From positions 868,001 to 932,000 of the forward strand of contig NZ_JAGSGB010000001.1 in NCBI RefSeq assembly GCF_020092905.1: 64,000 nucleotides of DNA, given 5' to 3'. The stretch comes from Pacificimonas aurantium. Lineage in GTDB: Bacteria; Pseudomonadota; Alphaproteobacteria; Sphingomonadales; Sphingomonadaceae. Both the position numbers and the translations under genes were made by a program. Below, in pieces: positions 52,937 to 61,919 of the stretch; within the stretch, counting starts at the first letter, position 1; each line of letters begins with the position of its first letter. A model generated the notes under the pieces. It was not told the DNA's origin and ran no database searches. It saw only the letters and a program-made list of their open reading frames with translations.

Positions 52937-54326
52937 GGGCACCTTTTGCCCGGACGAGGTCTGCTGAGGCCTGCTGCTGTTCTCGCAGGGCCCGGTTGAG
53001 GTCAGCCTTCGAGATCGCTCCTGCGGCAAAACGTTGGCGGTTCAGGTCCGCCGCGCCGTCAGCCTGCTTCTTGATTTGCATACTGGCAGCGAGCGCCACA
53101 CGCTGCTGGCCGAAGCGAGCCAAGGCACGTTCGGCGTCTTGCAGTGCCAGAAGCACCGTCTGCTGGTAATTGGCGACTGCTTCGTTGCGCGCCGCCCCGG
53201 CTTGGTCGATCGCAGCGTCTACCCTGCCGAAATCCAGAAAATTCCACTGGAGGCGTGGGATCGCGAGTGCGGAGAAATCGCCGACATCGACAACGTCGTC
53301 CAACGAGGATCCGCCGAGGCCCAGGATCCCCGTGAAGGACAATTTCGGGAACCGCGCCGCCTCGGCCACCCCGATCCGCGCCGTCGACGCGGCAAGAGAC
53401 CGTTCGGCCGCCCTTATGTCAGGCCGACGCGCCACCAGGCTTGCCGGATCGCCGATCGCGACCTGCTCTGGCGGCATGGGAATGGAATGCGCAGTCGTGA
53501 GCGCTGCATCAACTGATCCCGGCACCTGTCCGGTCAGTATAGCGAGTGCATCAGACAGGACTGCGATATCCGCTTCAGCTTCGGCAAGTTGTGACTTGAG
53601 CATCTCCAGTTCGGCATTCGCGGTGCCTACCGGGAAAAGCGGCAATGCACCGCGCTGATAGCGTTGGTATGTCAGCGCCAGGATCTCTTCCTGCAACGAA
53701 ATCTGCGCCTCAAATTGCTCTGCGCGGAATTGGGCCTCCCGCAAATTGACGTAGGTGCTGGCCACTTGGGCAGTCAACTGGACCTTTGCGTCCTCTGCAT
53801 TGGCCACCGTTGCAGCAGCTTGGGCATTGCTGGCTTCAATGCGCCTGCGCGAGCCACCGGCGAACTCCAGCTCCCAGTTGGCGTTAAGGCCCACATTGAA
53901 AAAGCTGAGCGAGTCATCGGTTTCTGCGTCGGAATTGGTTTGCTCTGACGGGGGGGGCGCCCCGCCTTGAATGTCGAGACCACGAAGCCGGCCCTGCACG
54001 GTGGTGGCCTGTGCCCCAAGCGATGGCATTCGACCCGCACGGTCTTGCCTGATGGATGCCCGTGCCTGGGCAATGCGCGCCTGCGCTGCGGCGAGCGAAG
54101 GGTTGCCGGACAGCGCAGCCTCCACCAGCCGCGTCAACTCGGGATCGCCGAGCAGCAGCCACCATTGAGCGACAACCGGATCAGATGCGCTCACATCACT
54201 GCCAGCGCGCACAAAGCGAGTGCCCGTGTCTGCTGACACAACTTCCGGGGGGCCTGCATAATCGGGCCCAGCCGTGCATCCAGCTAGCAAGGCGATAGTG
54301 ATAATCGGAGGTAGCAAGTGGCGCAT
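52866..54326 (-). CDS. NodT-family outer-membrane efflux lipoprotein (TolC-like)
   Basis: A 486-residue lipoprotein from the ATG at 54326; an in-frame start 21 codons upstream would hide the signal. The signal peptide ends in LLAGC with Cys17 as the lipidated residue. Two outer-membrane efflux repeats are seen: PVVAQWWLLLGDPELTRLVE with NPSLAAAQARIAQARA, and later SLVARRPDIRAAERSLAAST with AARFPKLSFTG. It forms the outer-membrane channel of the tripartite pump encoded with the MFS and HlyD genes just upstream, 10 bases after the MFS stop. Confidence 0.93.
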   Translation of the reverse strand: MRHLLPPIITIALLAGCTAGPDYAGPPEVVSADTGTRFVRAGSDVSASDPVVAQWWLLLGDPELTRLVEAALSGNPSLAAAQARIAQARASIRQDRAGRMPSLGAQATTVQGRLRGLDIQGGAPPPSEQTNSDAETDDSLSFFNVGLNANWELEFAGGSRRRIEASNAQAAATVANAEDAKVQLTAQVASTYVNLREAQFRAEQFEAQISLQEEILALTYQRYQRGALPLFPVGTANAELEMLKSQLAEAEADIAVLSDALAILTGQVPGSVDAALTTAHSIPMPPEQVAIGDPASLVARRPDIRAAERSLAASTARIGVAEAARFPKLSFTGILGLGGSSLDDVVDVGDFSALAIPRLQWNFLDFGRVDAAIDQAGAARNEAVANYQQTVLLALQDAERALARFGQQRVALAASMQIKKQADGAADLNRQRFAAGAISKADLNRALREQQQASADLVRAKGALTLAWIALQKSLGLGWQEPVRDQ

Positions 54327-54336
54327 AATCTCGGGC

Positions 54337-55908
54337 TCAGTGCATCGAAAGGGAGACATTTTCCGGAAGCGGCTTGAGGAACAGAACAAGCGGGACTGTC
54401 GCGAGTGTGAGAAGTCCCATCACCAGAAAGACATCATTGTAGGTCATGATGAACGCTTCGCGCTGGAGAGTGCCGCCGAGTGCCGCCATCGCTCGTTCCA
54501 TATCGCCCAAGCTTCGCGCCAGTCCGTCGAGATAGGTCTGCAGCGAAACGCTGTTCGCATTCAGCGTTTCTTCCATGCGCCTCGTATGGTGCCAAATTCG
54601 CTGGTCCTGGAACGAAGCGAGGGCCGAGAGGGCGAATGATCCGCCAAGATTGCGGGCCGCGTTGAAAATGCCCGAGGCATCGCCCGCGTCTTCCTTGGCC
54701 ACCGACGCAACCGTTGCCTGATTCAGGAACATCATCGCAAGTATCATTCCGGCCCCGCGGATAAGCTGACTTTCAGTGAAGACAGCGCCGCCGGATTCGG
54801 CGGTCAGACTCGTGCTGACAAAGCAGCTGATCGCCATCAGCAGCATTCCGGTGCCGACGGCAATGCGGATGTCCACCTTGCGGATCATCAGGGGCAGAAC
54901 CGGCATCAGGAGAAAGGCCGGGACACCCATCCAGAAGATGACCAGTCCCGTCTGAAAAGCATTATAGTCAGAGATGATCGCCAGAAACTGCGGAATGACA
55001 TAGGTCGAACCATACATCACCATGCCCAGGGCGAGCGCCATGATCGCGACGCTGGCGAACTGTCGATTGAACAGGAGCTGCAACTTCAAGACTGGCTTGC
55101 GTGCCTTCACCTGTCCGTAAATCAAACAGGCAAAGCCGATAATGGTCACCACCGTTAGCCAGCGAATGAGTGAGGACTCGAACCATTCCTCACGGTGCCC
55201 TTCCTCGAGTACAACAGTCAGACCGCCCAGTCCGAGGATCAGCCCGAGAATGCCAGCCCAATCGGCGTCCGTGAGATATTCCCACTTGGGCTTCTCGTGA
55301 GGCAGCCCGATAAACAGCAAGAGCAGCAGGATTGCGCAGACTGGCACATTGACGAAAAAGGCATAGTGCCAGCTCAGGTTCTCGGTCAGCCAGCCGCCGA
55401 TCAATGGCCCCATCACGGGGCCAAGAACCACAGTCATGCCGAACAGGGCCATTCCGATTGGCTGTTGGTGCGGCGGTAATCGTTTAGCCACAATAGTCAT
55501 TGCGGTCGGAATGAGGACTCCGCCCGTGAATCCCTGACCCGTTCGGCCGATGATCATGGTCGTAAGGTCGGTTGCAATCCCGCATAGCACCGAAAATGCG
55601 GTGAACGCGCTAACCGCGATGATGAGGAGGGTTCGCAGACCGAACAGCCGTTCGAGCCAAGCGCTCAGCGGAATGACGACGATTTCAGCAACGAGAAATG
55701 ACGTAGCAATCCAGGTGCCTTCGGCGCCTGTGGCACCGATCTCGCCCTGAATGACGGGGAGTGCGGAATTGACGATTGATATGTCCAGCGTCGCGAGCAT
55801 GGCGCCAAGCGCGCCCGCGGCCACAGCGACCCAGGCAGTCACGTCTGCGTTCTTTCGGCCCCCGGCCGGCCCGATCGAAGTGTCCTGCGCTGCCAGTATC
55901 TCGGTCAT
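54337..55908 (-). CDS. MFS multidrug transporter, DHA2 family (EmrB-like)
   Basis: A 523-residue inner-membrane protein with about 14 hydrophobic segments, the DHA2 count. Characteristic regions are GALGAMLATLDISIVNSALP (first helix with Asp), the motif around GRTGQGFTGGVLIPTAM, and the proline-rich helix GMTVVLGPVMGPLIGGWLTE. It exports drugs or toxic metabolites by proton antiport. The start overlaps the stop of the HlyD gene (ATGA), and the outer-membrane channel gene follows, so the three genes encode a complete EmrAB-TolC-like pump. Confidence 0.93.
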   Translation of the reverse strand: MTEILAAQDTSIGPAGGRKNADVTAWVAVAAGALGAMLATLDISIVNSALPVIQGEIGATGAEGTWIATSFLVAEIVVIPLSAWLERLFGLRTLLIIAVSAFTAFSVLCGIATDLTTMIIGRTGQGFTGGVLIPTAMTIVAKRLPPHQQPIGMALFGMTVVLGPVMGPLIGGWLTENLSWHYAFFVNVPVCAILLLLLFIGLPHEKPKWEYLTDADWAGILGLILGLGGLTVVLEEGHREEWFESSLIRWLTVVTIIGFACLIYGQVKARKPVLKLQLLFNRQFASVAIMALALGMVMYGSTYVIPQFLAIISDYNAFQTGLVIFWMGVPAFLLMPVLPLMIRKVDIRIAVGTGMLLMAISCFVSTSLTAESGGAVFTESQLIRGAGMILAMMFLNQATVASVAKEDAGDASGIFNAARNLGGSFALSALASFQDQRIWHHTRRMEETLNANSVSLQTYLDGLARSLGDMERAMAALGGTLQREAFIMTYNDVFLVMGLLTLATVPLVLFLKPLPENVSLSMH

Positions 55909-57032
55909 TGAGTCCGACTCGAGATCTCTTCCAATTCGCCGGCAGCATTCCGGGTGTCGACGGTAGCCACTACCGACATGCCGGGAACGAGCAGACGCCG
56001 CACTTCAGGGGGAGCATCGATACCGATGCGGACGGGTATCCGTTGAACGATCTTGGTAAAGTTGCCGGTGGCATTTTCGGGGGGGAGGATGGAAAATTCC
56101 GCGCCCGTTCCCGGCGATATGCTGACCACTCGTCCCGCGATCTCAAGGTCGGGTAGGGCGTCAACTTCGAGCCTGACGCTTTGGCCGGCCCGGATCAGGC
56201 CGACCTGCGTTTCCTTGAAGTTTGCCGTCACGTAGATCGCCCTCACCGGAACCACCGTCATCAAACGTTGACCCGGTTGCACGAACTGGCCCACCCTCAC
56301 CGAGAGATCGCCGACGCGGCCGGCCTTGCTGGCGCGCAGCAAGGTCGATTCAACCGTAAGGTCGGCTGTTTCCAGCTGAGCGCGAGCAGCGTCCGCCTGC
56401 GCCTGGGTCTGGTTGATCTGCTCGAACAGGGTCCCTCGGCGCGCGGTCGCGGCAGCCACCGCCGCCTGCGCGGCGACGAGTTCGGCCCGCGCTTGCCGCG
56501 CCTGCGCCTCATACTGGTCTAGCTTTTCCCGCGGTTCGGCTCCTGTCGCGGCAAGGGGCCGATATCGCGCCACCTGGTCGTTCGCGAGGTCCAGTGCTGC
56601 GCGCGCGGCGGCGAGTTGGCCCCGCGCCTGGCGAATGGCTGCATCCTGTTCGGCTACCTGAGAACGGATTGTGTCGGCACCGGCCAGGGTCGCAGCGATC
56701 TGTGCGCGCGCCTGTTGCGCTTGCGCCTGATAATCCCGCAGATCCAGTTGTACGAGGGCTCCGCCGCGAGCAACCTGCTCGTTCTCCCCCACGAAGACCT
56801 CTTCGACGTATCCCGCTACCTTGGAAGAGATAACGACGCTGTCGGCAGCGACATAGGCGTTATCGGTCGTCTGCATGTACTGTCCGTAGGTTACGTGCCG
56901 GTAGTACCACCAGATCCCGCCAAGCAGCACGGCAAGACCAACGATGATTAGCACGATGCGCAAGCCACGCCGCGATTGCGGTTTCGTTGGGGTTGTGCCC
57001 TCCTGCTCCGGTTGGTTGGAGTTATCGGTCAT
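55905..57032 (-). CDS. HlyD/EmrA-family periplasmic adaptor
   Basis: A 375-residue membrane-fusion protein. One N-terminal membrane anchor (IVLIIVGLAVLLGGIWWYY, near residues 27-45) is followed by the lipoyl-like half-motif SKVAGYVEEVFVGENEQVAR, a long Ala/Gln-rich coiled-coil hairpin (residues about 100-220) and the second half-motif ASKAGRVGDLSVRVGQFVQP. It links the MFS pump to the outer-membrane channel. It is the first gene of the operon, 125 bases from the divergent MarR gene that probably represses it. Confidence 0.93.
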   Translation of the reverse strand: MTDNSNQPEQEGTTPTKPQSRRGLRIVLIIVGLAVLLGGIWWYYRHVTYGQYMQTTDNAYVAADSVVISSKVAGYVEEVFVGENEQVARGGALVQLDLRDYQAQAQQARAQIAATLAGADTIRSQVAEQDAAIRQARGQLAAARAALDLANDQVARYRPLAATGAEPREKLDQYEAQARQARAELVAAQAAVAAATARRGTLFEQINQTQAQADAARAQLETADLTVESTLLRASKAGRVGDLSVRVGQFVQPGQRLMTVVPVRAIYVTANFKETQVGLIRAGQSVRLEVDALPDLEIAGRVVSISPGTGAEFSILPPENATGNFTKIVQRIPVRIGIDAPPEVRRLLVPGMSVVATVDTRNAAGELEEISSRTQ

Positions 57033-57091
57033 CTGACTCTTTCGGCAGCCTCAGTAAAAGGTGAACGCGTCTCGCGCCCTATGAGCCGTGA

Positions 57092-57146
57092 GTCAGATAG
57101 TAAAGGCATTTAGCAGTTTGCATTTGGGCATCCGAGGCTATCCGAC
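57092..57146. promoter_or_regulatory. Candidate MarR operator region between marR and the efflux operon
   Basis: In the 125-base divergent region, GTCAGATAG (57092-57100) and CTATCCGAC (57138-57146) are inverted repeats with 8 of 9 matches, separated by AT-rich sequence in which GCATTTAG and GCATTTGG recur. Their placement between the two start codons suits a shared operator, but the 37-base separation is long for one dimer. Confidence 0.3.
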
Positions 57147-57157
57147 TACACAGCGCT

Positions 57158-57649
57158 ATGGATGAAAAACCAGATACCATGTCACGGTCTCAGCGTCGGC
57201 AGAAGGTCATCACCGATGATGACCGCATTCTCTATCTTATGGACGAGATCAGTCGCGGCGCGCGCAGAGTGTACGATGCGAGGGTCGCCAGGATCGGTCT
57301 CAATCAGACACAGTGGAGGATCATCGGACAACTTCTTCGCGATCCTGCCCTTACGCAGGCTGAAATCGCCAAGAAACTGGAACTGGAATCGGCGACCATC
57401 GGCCAGGCGGTTGCAGGTCTTTGCGCACGCGGGCTGATGAAAAGGCTTCGAGCTGAGACGGATCGGCGAGCGTGGCAGCTCATCCTCACGGAGCAGCTTG
57501 ACGATCTGCTGCCCGAACTGAGAGGCTCCGCGGATAGGCTTCATGGTCTGCTTTGGCGCGACATTGCCGCCGACGAGAAGCAAACGTTGCAGCAGACTCT
57601 TGAAAGGGTATCGGAAAATCTGGACCAACTCCGGGCCGAGGCTGAGTAA
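57158..57649 (+). CDS. MarR-family transcriptional regulator
   Basis: A 163-residue winged-helix regulator. The DNA-binding domain reads GLNQTQWRIIGQLLRDPALT, TQAEIAKKLELESATIGQAV and GLCARGLMKRLRAETDRRAW, with the wing Asp-Arg-Arg typical of MarR proteins. It is divergent from the HlyD-MFS-NodT operon, the usual layout for an EmrR-like repressor relieved by pump substrates. The ABC1-type kinase gene follows after 4 bases and so shares its transcript. Confidence 0.92.
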   Translation: MDEKPDTMSRSQRRQKVITDDDRILYLMDEISRGARRVYDARVARIGLNQTQWRIIGQLLRDPALTQAEIAKKLELESATIGQAVAGLCARGLMKRLRAETDRRAWQLILTEQLDDLLPELRGSADRLHGLLWRDIAADEKQTLQQTLERVSENLDQLRAEAE

Positions 57650-57653
57650 AATC

Positions 57654-59240
57654 ATGGCATCGCCCCCGGAAAAGCCTATCAGCAGCATCGCTCGCGCCGC
57701 GGAGATCGGCCAAATCCTAGTGAGGCACGGCGCGAAGAATCTCGCCGGAGCCCTCGGATTTATTCCCTCTTCGAGCAATGTCATCGATCCTCGCGAATTT
57801 CATCCGGCTGCAGTTGTGGCGTTCCTCCGTGACATCGGGCCAGTCGGCATAAAGCTGGGGCAACTCCTCGCCACCCGAAGCGATCTGTTTACCGAACACT
57901 GGATCACGGCATTCTCAACCCTGCACGATCAGGTGTCGTCAGTGCCCTTCGCAGATATCGAGCCCGTACTTGCTTCAAGCTGGGGTGAGGACTGGCGGAG
58001 CGACTTTGCGCAGTTCGACGAAAAGCCTTTGGCCTCTGCCTCCATAGCGCAAACCTATTCCGCCAGACTGCGGGACGGAAGCGAGGTCATCGTGAAGGTT
58101 CGGCGGCCAGGCACTGCCGCTCGGATGGAGGCTGATGTGCGCCTCCTTATACGCCTTGCCGGGATCGTGGAAGCACGGTCGCCGGACATCGCGCGTTACC
58201 GGCCAGTCGAGTTTCTGCGGACCTTCGGCCGCAATCTTGCCTGGGAGATGGACCTCGCTGCGGAATCCCGAGCCTGCGAGCGGATCGGCGCATATCTCGA
58301 TACCATCGGCGTCAGGTCCCCGGCCATCCATTGGGAACTGACCGGGCTGCGGGTGAACGTTCAGGAACGCCTGTACGGCAGGCCCGCGTCTTCGCTGGGC
58401 AGCCCATCGGGCGACCCGCGGGTGGCGGCTTTCGCTAAAAGCTATGCCAACGCTGTCCTGCGGATGATCATCCTGAACGGCGAATTTCACGGCGACCCCC
58501 ATCCCGGTAACGTCTTCATGATCGGCGAGCAGGATGTCGGCTTCATCGACTTTGGATCGGTCGGGACGCTCACCAAGGCCAGGCGCGACGAGATCGTCCG
58601 CCTCGTCCTTGCGATCGCTGGTGAGGAAACCAGCGATGTCGCGAATGTCCTGCTCGCATGGGCGGGGGAGCCGAAGGTGGATCGCGATGCGCTCGCGGTG
58701 GATCTGGATCAGTTGATCGGAGAGTTCAGGGGGACCGTGCTATCTGGCATCGAGTTCTCGCAGATTTTTTCCCGCGCTTTCGACCTGTTGCGGGATTATC
58801 GACTGGTTCTGCCACCTGATCTGGCCATTCTTCTGCGTACCTTGTTGACTGCAGAGGGCTTCGTCCGATCGCTGGCACCGGACTACAACATCGCCGAAGA
58901 GACCCGGCCGATCATCACGGAGCTTCTCGCCGAGCGGTTCTCGCTCGGCAGCGCTCGGTCGGGTTTGAAGAGACTTCGCGGTCAGCTGCTGGGTTTGTCG
59001 GCGTCCTTGCCCGACATACTTGCCACTGCGAACTCGATCGCAAAGTCAGGATATGTGCCGGTTCAGCTCGATCCGCTCAGTATCGAGCAGCTCGCTGGAC
59101 TTCGCAATGAGCGTCAGTCCTTGAAAGGCCCTCTAGCTGCCGCATTGATCATAGCTAGCGCGTTGCTTGTCGATCAATCCTGGCTTCTGGCTGGCGGCGC
59201 GCTTGTGATTGCTGGGGTGGTGCTCATCCGAAAGTCATAA
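57654..59240 (+). CDS. ABC1/AarF (UbiB-like) atypical kinase family protein
   Basis: A 528-residue protein with its ATG at 57654, four bases after marR. The family motifs are GPVGIKLGQLLATRSDLF (KxGQ helix), PLASASIAQTYSARLRDG (Ala-rich loop replacing the P-loop), VIVKVRRPG (lysine), FHGDPHPGNVF near residue 280 and VGFIDFGSVGTL near 298. Two hydrophobic segments at the C-terminus (IIASALLVDQSWLLAGGALV) anchor it to the membrane. UbiB members support ubiquinone synthesis as ATPases. Its place behind an efflux regulator in an accessory block suggests a paralog with another role, not the housekeeping ubiB. Confidence 0.88.
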   Translation: MASPPEKPISSIARAAEIGQILVRHGAKNLAGALGFIPSSSNVIDPREFHPAAVVAFLRDIGPVGIKLGQLLATRSDLFTEHWITAFSTLHDQVSSVPFADIEPVLASSWGEDWRSDFAQFDEKPLASASIAQTYSARLRDGSEVIVKVRRPGTAARMEADVRLLIRLAGIVEARSPDIARYRPVEFLRTFGRNLAWEMDLAAESRACERIGAYLDTIGVRSPAIHWELTGLRVNVQERLYGRPASSLGSPSGDPRVAAFAKSYANAVLRMIILNGEFHGDPHPGNVFMIGEQDVGFIDFGSVGTLTKARRDEIVRLVLAIAGEETSDVANVLLAWAGEPKVDRDALAVDLDQLIGEFRGTVLSGIEFSQIFSRAFDLLRDYRLVLPPDLAILLRTLLTAEGFVRSLAPDYNIAEETRPIITELLAERFSLGSARSGLKRLRGQLLGLSASLPDILATANSIAKSGYVPVQLDPLSIEQLAGLRNERQSLKGPLAAALIIASALLVDQSWLLAGGALVIAGVVLIRKS

Positions 59241-59400
59241 TGAAGGAGCAACTTAATTCGTGCACGGTCACGATACGGCAAAGCCGAACTTAACGAGGAT
59301 TTCATGCGCCTCACTTCAGCGACCAAGACGCATCGCGAAGAAAATTTTTCGACCTATTGCGATTGAAGGCTTATTTTCCTCAATCAGACGAAACTTTGGA

Positions 59401-59464
59401 ACGGCAGCTTTCAAGCGTGTCCTCGCCTGACTTTATGGCCGCTATTGGGGCGCATAGCTGCCAT
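59401..59464. repeat. Dispersed inverted-repeat element, copy R3
   Basis: GCAGCTTTCAA (59404-59414), 29 bases, then ATTGGGGCGC (59444-59453). The outer arms ACGGCAGCTTT and ATAGCTGCCAT pair at 9 of 11 positions. The arms differ from R1 and R2 but still pair with each other. Confidence 0.65.
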
Positions 59465-59482
59465 CGACGCTAGTCTGAACCA

Positions 59483-59546
59483 ACGGCAGCTTTTGGGCGA
59501 AAATCGTGACTACTCGAATGACCGGGATGGGGCGCAAAGCGGCCAT
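59483..59546. repeat. Dispersed inverted-repeat element, copy R4
   Basis: ACGGCAGCTTTTGGG (59483-59497), 29 bases, then ATGGGGCGC (59527-59535), one base shorter than the other copies. The outer arms ACGGCAGCTTT and AAAGCGGCCAT pair at 9 of 11 positions. Confidence 0.65.
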
Positions 59547-59932
59547 TCAGTCAGCATGAGCACATGTCGGCTCAAAGCCGCTGTAGCACTTCTGCTTCCT
59601 GTTGGTGACAGACCGGACTCCTAACCCGGTAACGCTCCCACAATGAGCGCGGTCTCTCATTCATCCACTATCGCCATCTCCACTTGGGGGAAGACCAGGA
59701 TGGCCAGCTTGCTGAGGGCGTTGTCCACGGCTCGACAGACGCTTTCGCTGTTCGCGACGTCCTGAAGCAGCTTTGACGGGTCACTTTCCATTCGACTTCG
59801 CCGCCAAAGCGAGCCTTGCTGTGCGCACCCGATCGCGACCGATGAGCGGTCGCTGCCCCGGCGCTTTGCGCGACACGGGGCCTCCGGTGGTGGGAGCCGC
59901 AATCCGCTGCACCACGATCCGGAGAACGAACC

Positions 59933-60190
59933 ATGACAACCAGAACGACGGCAAAGAGCGCTGCCAAGGATACGGGCAAACCGAAGATCGCGACAGTGAT
60001 CGAATTGCTTGAGCGCAAGAACGGCGCTGATATCGACGAGATCGGCAGGGCAACCGGCTGGCAGAAGCATACCGTTCGCGCCGCGCTGACAGGCCTGAGG
60101 AAGAAAGGGCATGTGATCGAGCGAACGAAGGTCGACGGTGCCAGTCGCTACTCGATCACGAAAGTGGCGCCCGGGGGTTCGGGCAAGTGA
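59933..60190 (+). CDS. DUF3489 domain protein
   Basis: An 85-residue protein with GGAGAACGAACC before the ATG. After a Thr/Lys-rich start it has IATVIELLERKNGADIDEIG, RATGWQKHTVRAALTGLRKK and GHVIERTKVDGASRYSI, a winged-helix-like DNA-binding domain of the DUF3489 type. In alphaproteobacterial mobile modules this gene is commonly followed by a DUF2924 gene and a large serine recombinase. Here its stop overlaps a GTG (GTGA) that begins a 21-codon remnant, and the recombinase follows directly. It may be a DNA-binding accessory of the element. Confidence 0.85.
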   Translation: MTTRTTAKSAAKDTGKPKIATVIELLERKNGADIDEIGRATGWQKHTVRAALTGLRKKGHVIERTKVDGASRYSITKVAPGGSGK

Positions 60191-60252
60191 GCAAACTCGA
60201 TACCGATCTTGCCACGCTGCCCGGCATGGGTGCTGGCAAAGGAGCGGTATGA
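60187..60252 (+). pseudogene. Truncated start of a DUF2924-like gene
   Basis: A GTG at 60187 overlapping the DUF3489 stop opens a frame reading SKLDTDLATLPGMGAGKGAV before TGA at 60250-60252. The first 13 residues resemble the start of DUF2924 proteins, which usually sit between DUF3489 and recombinase genes. After about residue 14 the DNA belongs to the interior of the recombinase in another frame. I read this as the upstream side of a deletion junction near 60225. The family assignment rests on few residues. Confidence 0.5.
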
Positions 60253-61777
60253 CGATGGCGGCTTTTCCGGCGGCAATATCGATCGCCCCGGCCTGAAGCG
60301 CCTGCTTGCCGATATCGAGGCGGGCCGGGTCGACATCGTGTTGCTCTACAAGATCGATCGCCTCACCCGAAGTCTTGCTGACTTCGCGAAGATCGTCGAG
60401 GTCATGGATGCCGCCGGGGCAAGCTTCGTCAGCATCACCCAGAGCTTCAACACCACGACCAGCATGGGGCGGCTGACGCTCAACATGCTGTTGAGCTTCG
60501 CGCAGTTCGAGCGCGAGGTCACCGGGGAACGCATCCGCGACAAGATCGCGGCATCGAAGAAGAAAGGCATCTGGATGGGCGGACCGGTTCCGCTCGGCTA
60601 CGACGTTCGCGATCGCAAGCTCGTCGTGAACGACGCCGAAGCGGAACAGGTCCGGCATATCATGCAGCGCTACCGCGCGCTCGGTAGCGTGCCAGCGCTT
60701 GCCGAGGAGCTGAACGAGCAGGGCTACCGCACGAAGGTCCAGCGTCGCGCAAGCGGTCCTCACAAGGGCGGCTGCATCTTTCGACGCGGCACGCTCTATC
60801 ACATGCTCTCGAACCGCATCTATCGCGGAATGATCGTCCACAAGGGCGAGGCCTATGCTGGCGAGCACGAGGCCATCGTGGATCAGGATCTATGGGATCG
60901 GGTGCAGGCACAGCTCGCCGAGAACGCCTGCGGGTCGTCCCGTCGCAAACGGCACCAGCATCCGAGCCTACTCATCGGAAAGGTGTTCGATGGCGAGGGC
61001 AGGAGAATGACCCCGAGCCATGCGCAGCGAGGCAGGAAACGCTACCGCTATTATGTGACCCGGCCCGAAGAAGTGGATGGTAGCGAGGCTTGCCGGGTCA
61101 ACGCTCACGATCTCGAACAGCTTGTATGCGAGCAACTGGCCGAGCGAATCGAGACCGATCGGTTCATCCTCGATAATCTAGGGAAGACTGCCGATCTGCA
61201 GGCAGATCGATTGCAGCGTTGCCGGAAGGCTGCAGTCGTCATGGCGTCACGGCTGCGACGCAGAGACATCAGCCTGAGGGCGGACCTGCTCGACCGAGTT
61301 ATTGCCCGAGTAAATCTGAAAGACGCTGGCGTAAATGTCCGCCTCGATGAAGCCGGCCTTGCCTCGGAACTCGATCTGTCGCCCGAGCTGATCCGGGTCG
61401 ATGGAATATCAATCAACATTCCCGCGGCCAGAGTCCGGCGCGGACGCCAGCTGCGACTGGTCGTTCCCGGGGATGGAAGCGCGCAGCCCAAGCCTGCGCG
61501 TCGCGACGGCAAGCTCATCGCGCTGGTCGCGGAGGCGATGGCCGCGCGCGAGCTGGTCGAGAACACGCCCGATCGCTCGATCGCCAGCATCGCAAAGGAG
61601 CACGGTCGTTGCCGGACCCGGCTCGGAAAGCTGGTTCGGCTCTCTTGCCTGGCTCCCGATATCGTTCAGTCCATCATTGAAGGCCGGCAGCCTGATACGC
61701 TCAACGCGGGATCGCTTGGTCGAAAGACGCTGCCGCTCGACTGGGCCGGTCAGCGCACAATGTTCGGATTCTCCTGA
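60209..61777 (+). pseudogene. Large serine recombinase lacking its catalytic N-terminus
   Basis: Recombinase similarity begins at about 60224 with WVLAKERYDDGGFSGGNIDR and continues through VLLYKIDRLTRSLADFAKIV, TTTSMGRLTLNMLLSFAQFE and EREVTGERIRDKIAASKKKG, then the recombinase domain (FRRGTLYHMLSNRIYRG) and a long C-terminus to TMFGFS. About 60-70 residues with the expected YxRVS catalytic serine and first strand are missing; the only upstream start in frame is a TTG at 60209. The lost part and the body of a DUF2924 gene appear to have been removed by one deletion. Without the serine it cannot cleave DNA, though it might still bind. Confidence 0.8.
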
Positions 61778-61782
61778 GCTGC

Positions 61783-61919
61783 GAAATCATATTGCAGTCG
61801 GAATTCCGGGCGCCTGAGACCGACGCTCCTTCCTGCGTCAGAAGTCCATCGGTACGAGCCGTCTCCGACTGCATGTAGCGTCTCTGGACTGGAGGAACGG
61901 CGCGTAACTGCGCCATTCC
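61783..61919. repeat. Structured intergenic repeat, unit 1
   Basis: It begins GAAATCATATTGCAGTC (61783-61799), with GAGAC about 20 bases later, and ends with the hairpin GGAACGGCGC-GTAACT-GCGCCATTCC (61894-61919). Unit 2 at 62206 starts with the same 17-mer (16 of 17) and has a comparable hairpin at nearly the same distance (110 against 111 bases). Confidence 0.55.

Larger units (their letters stand above)
59241..59932. other. Long intergenic region with two tandem repeat copies
   Basis: 692 bases without a supportable gene. It holds dispersed-repeat copies R3 (59401-59464) and R4 (59483-59546), 82 bases apart. A segment around 59606-59640 has CCGG-ACTCCTAAC-CCGG, vaguely like a tRNA anticodon arm with CCT, but no other arms can be drawn. 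The last 30 bases contain GGAGAACGAACC, the ribosome binding site for the DUF3489 gene. Confidence 0.5.

Noticed and set aside
59600-59640. tRNA-Arg(CCT)-like fragment near the mobile module
   Set aside because: Only an anticodon-arm-like hairpin can be drawn; acceptor, D and T arms are absent, so neither a tRNA nor an attachment site can be claimed.
59657-60868. Minus-strand frame of 403 codons
   Set aside because: Antisense of the DUF3489 gene and the recombinase; no recognisable domain and no ribosome binding site.
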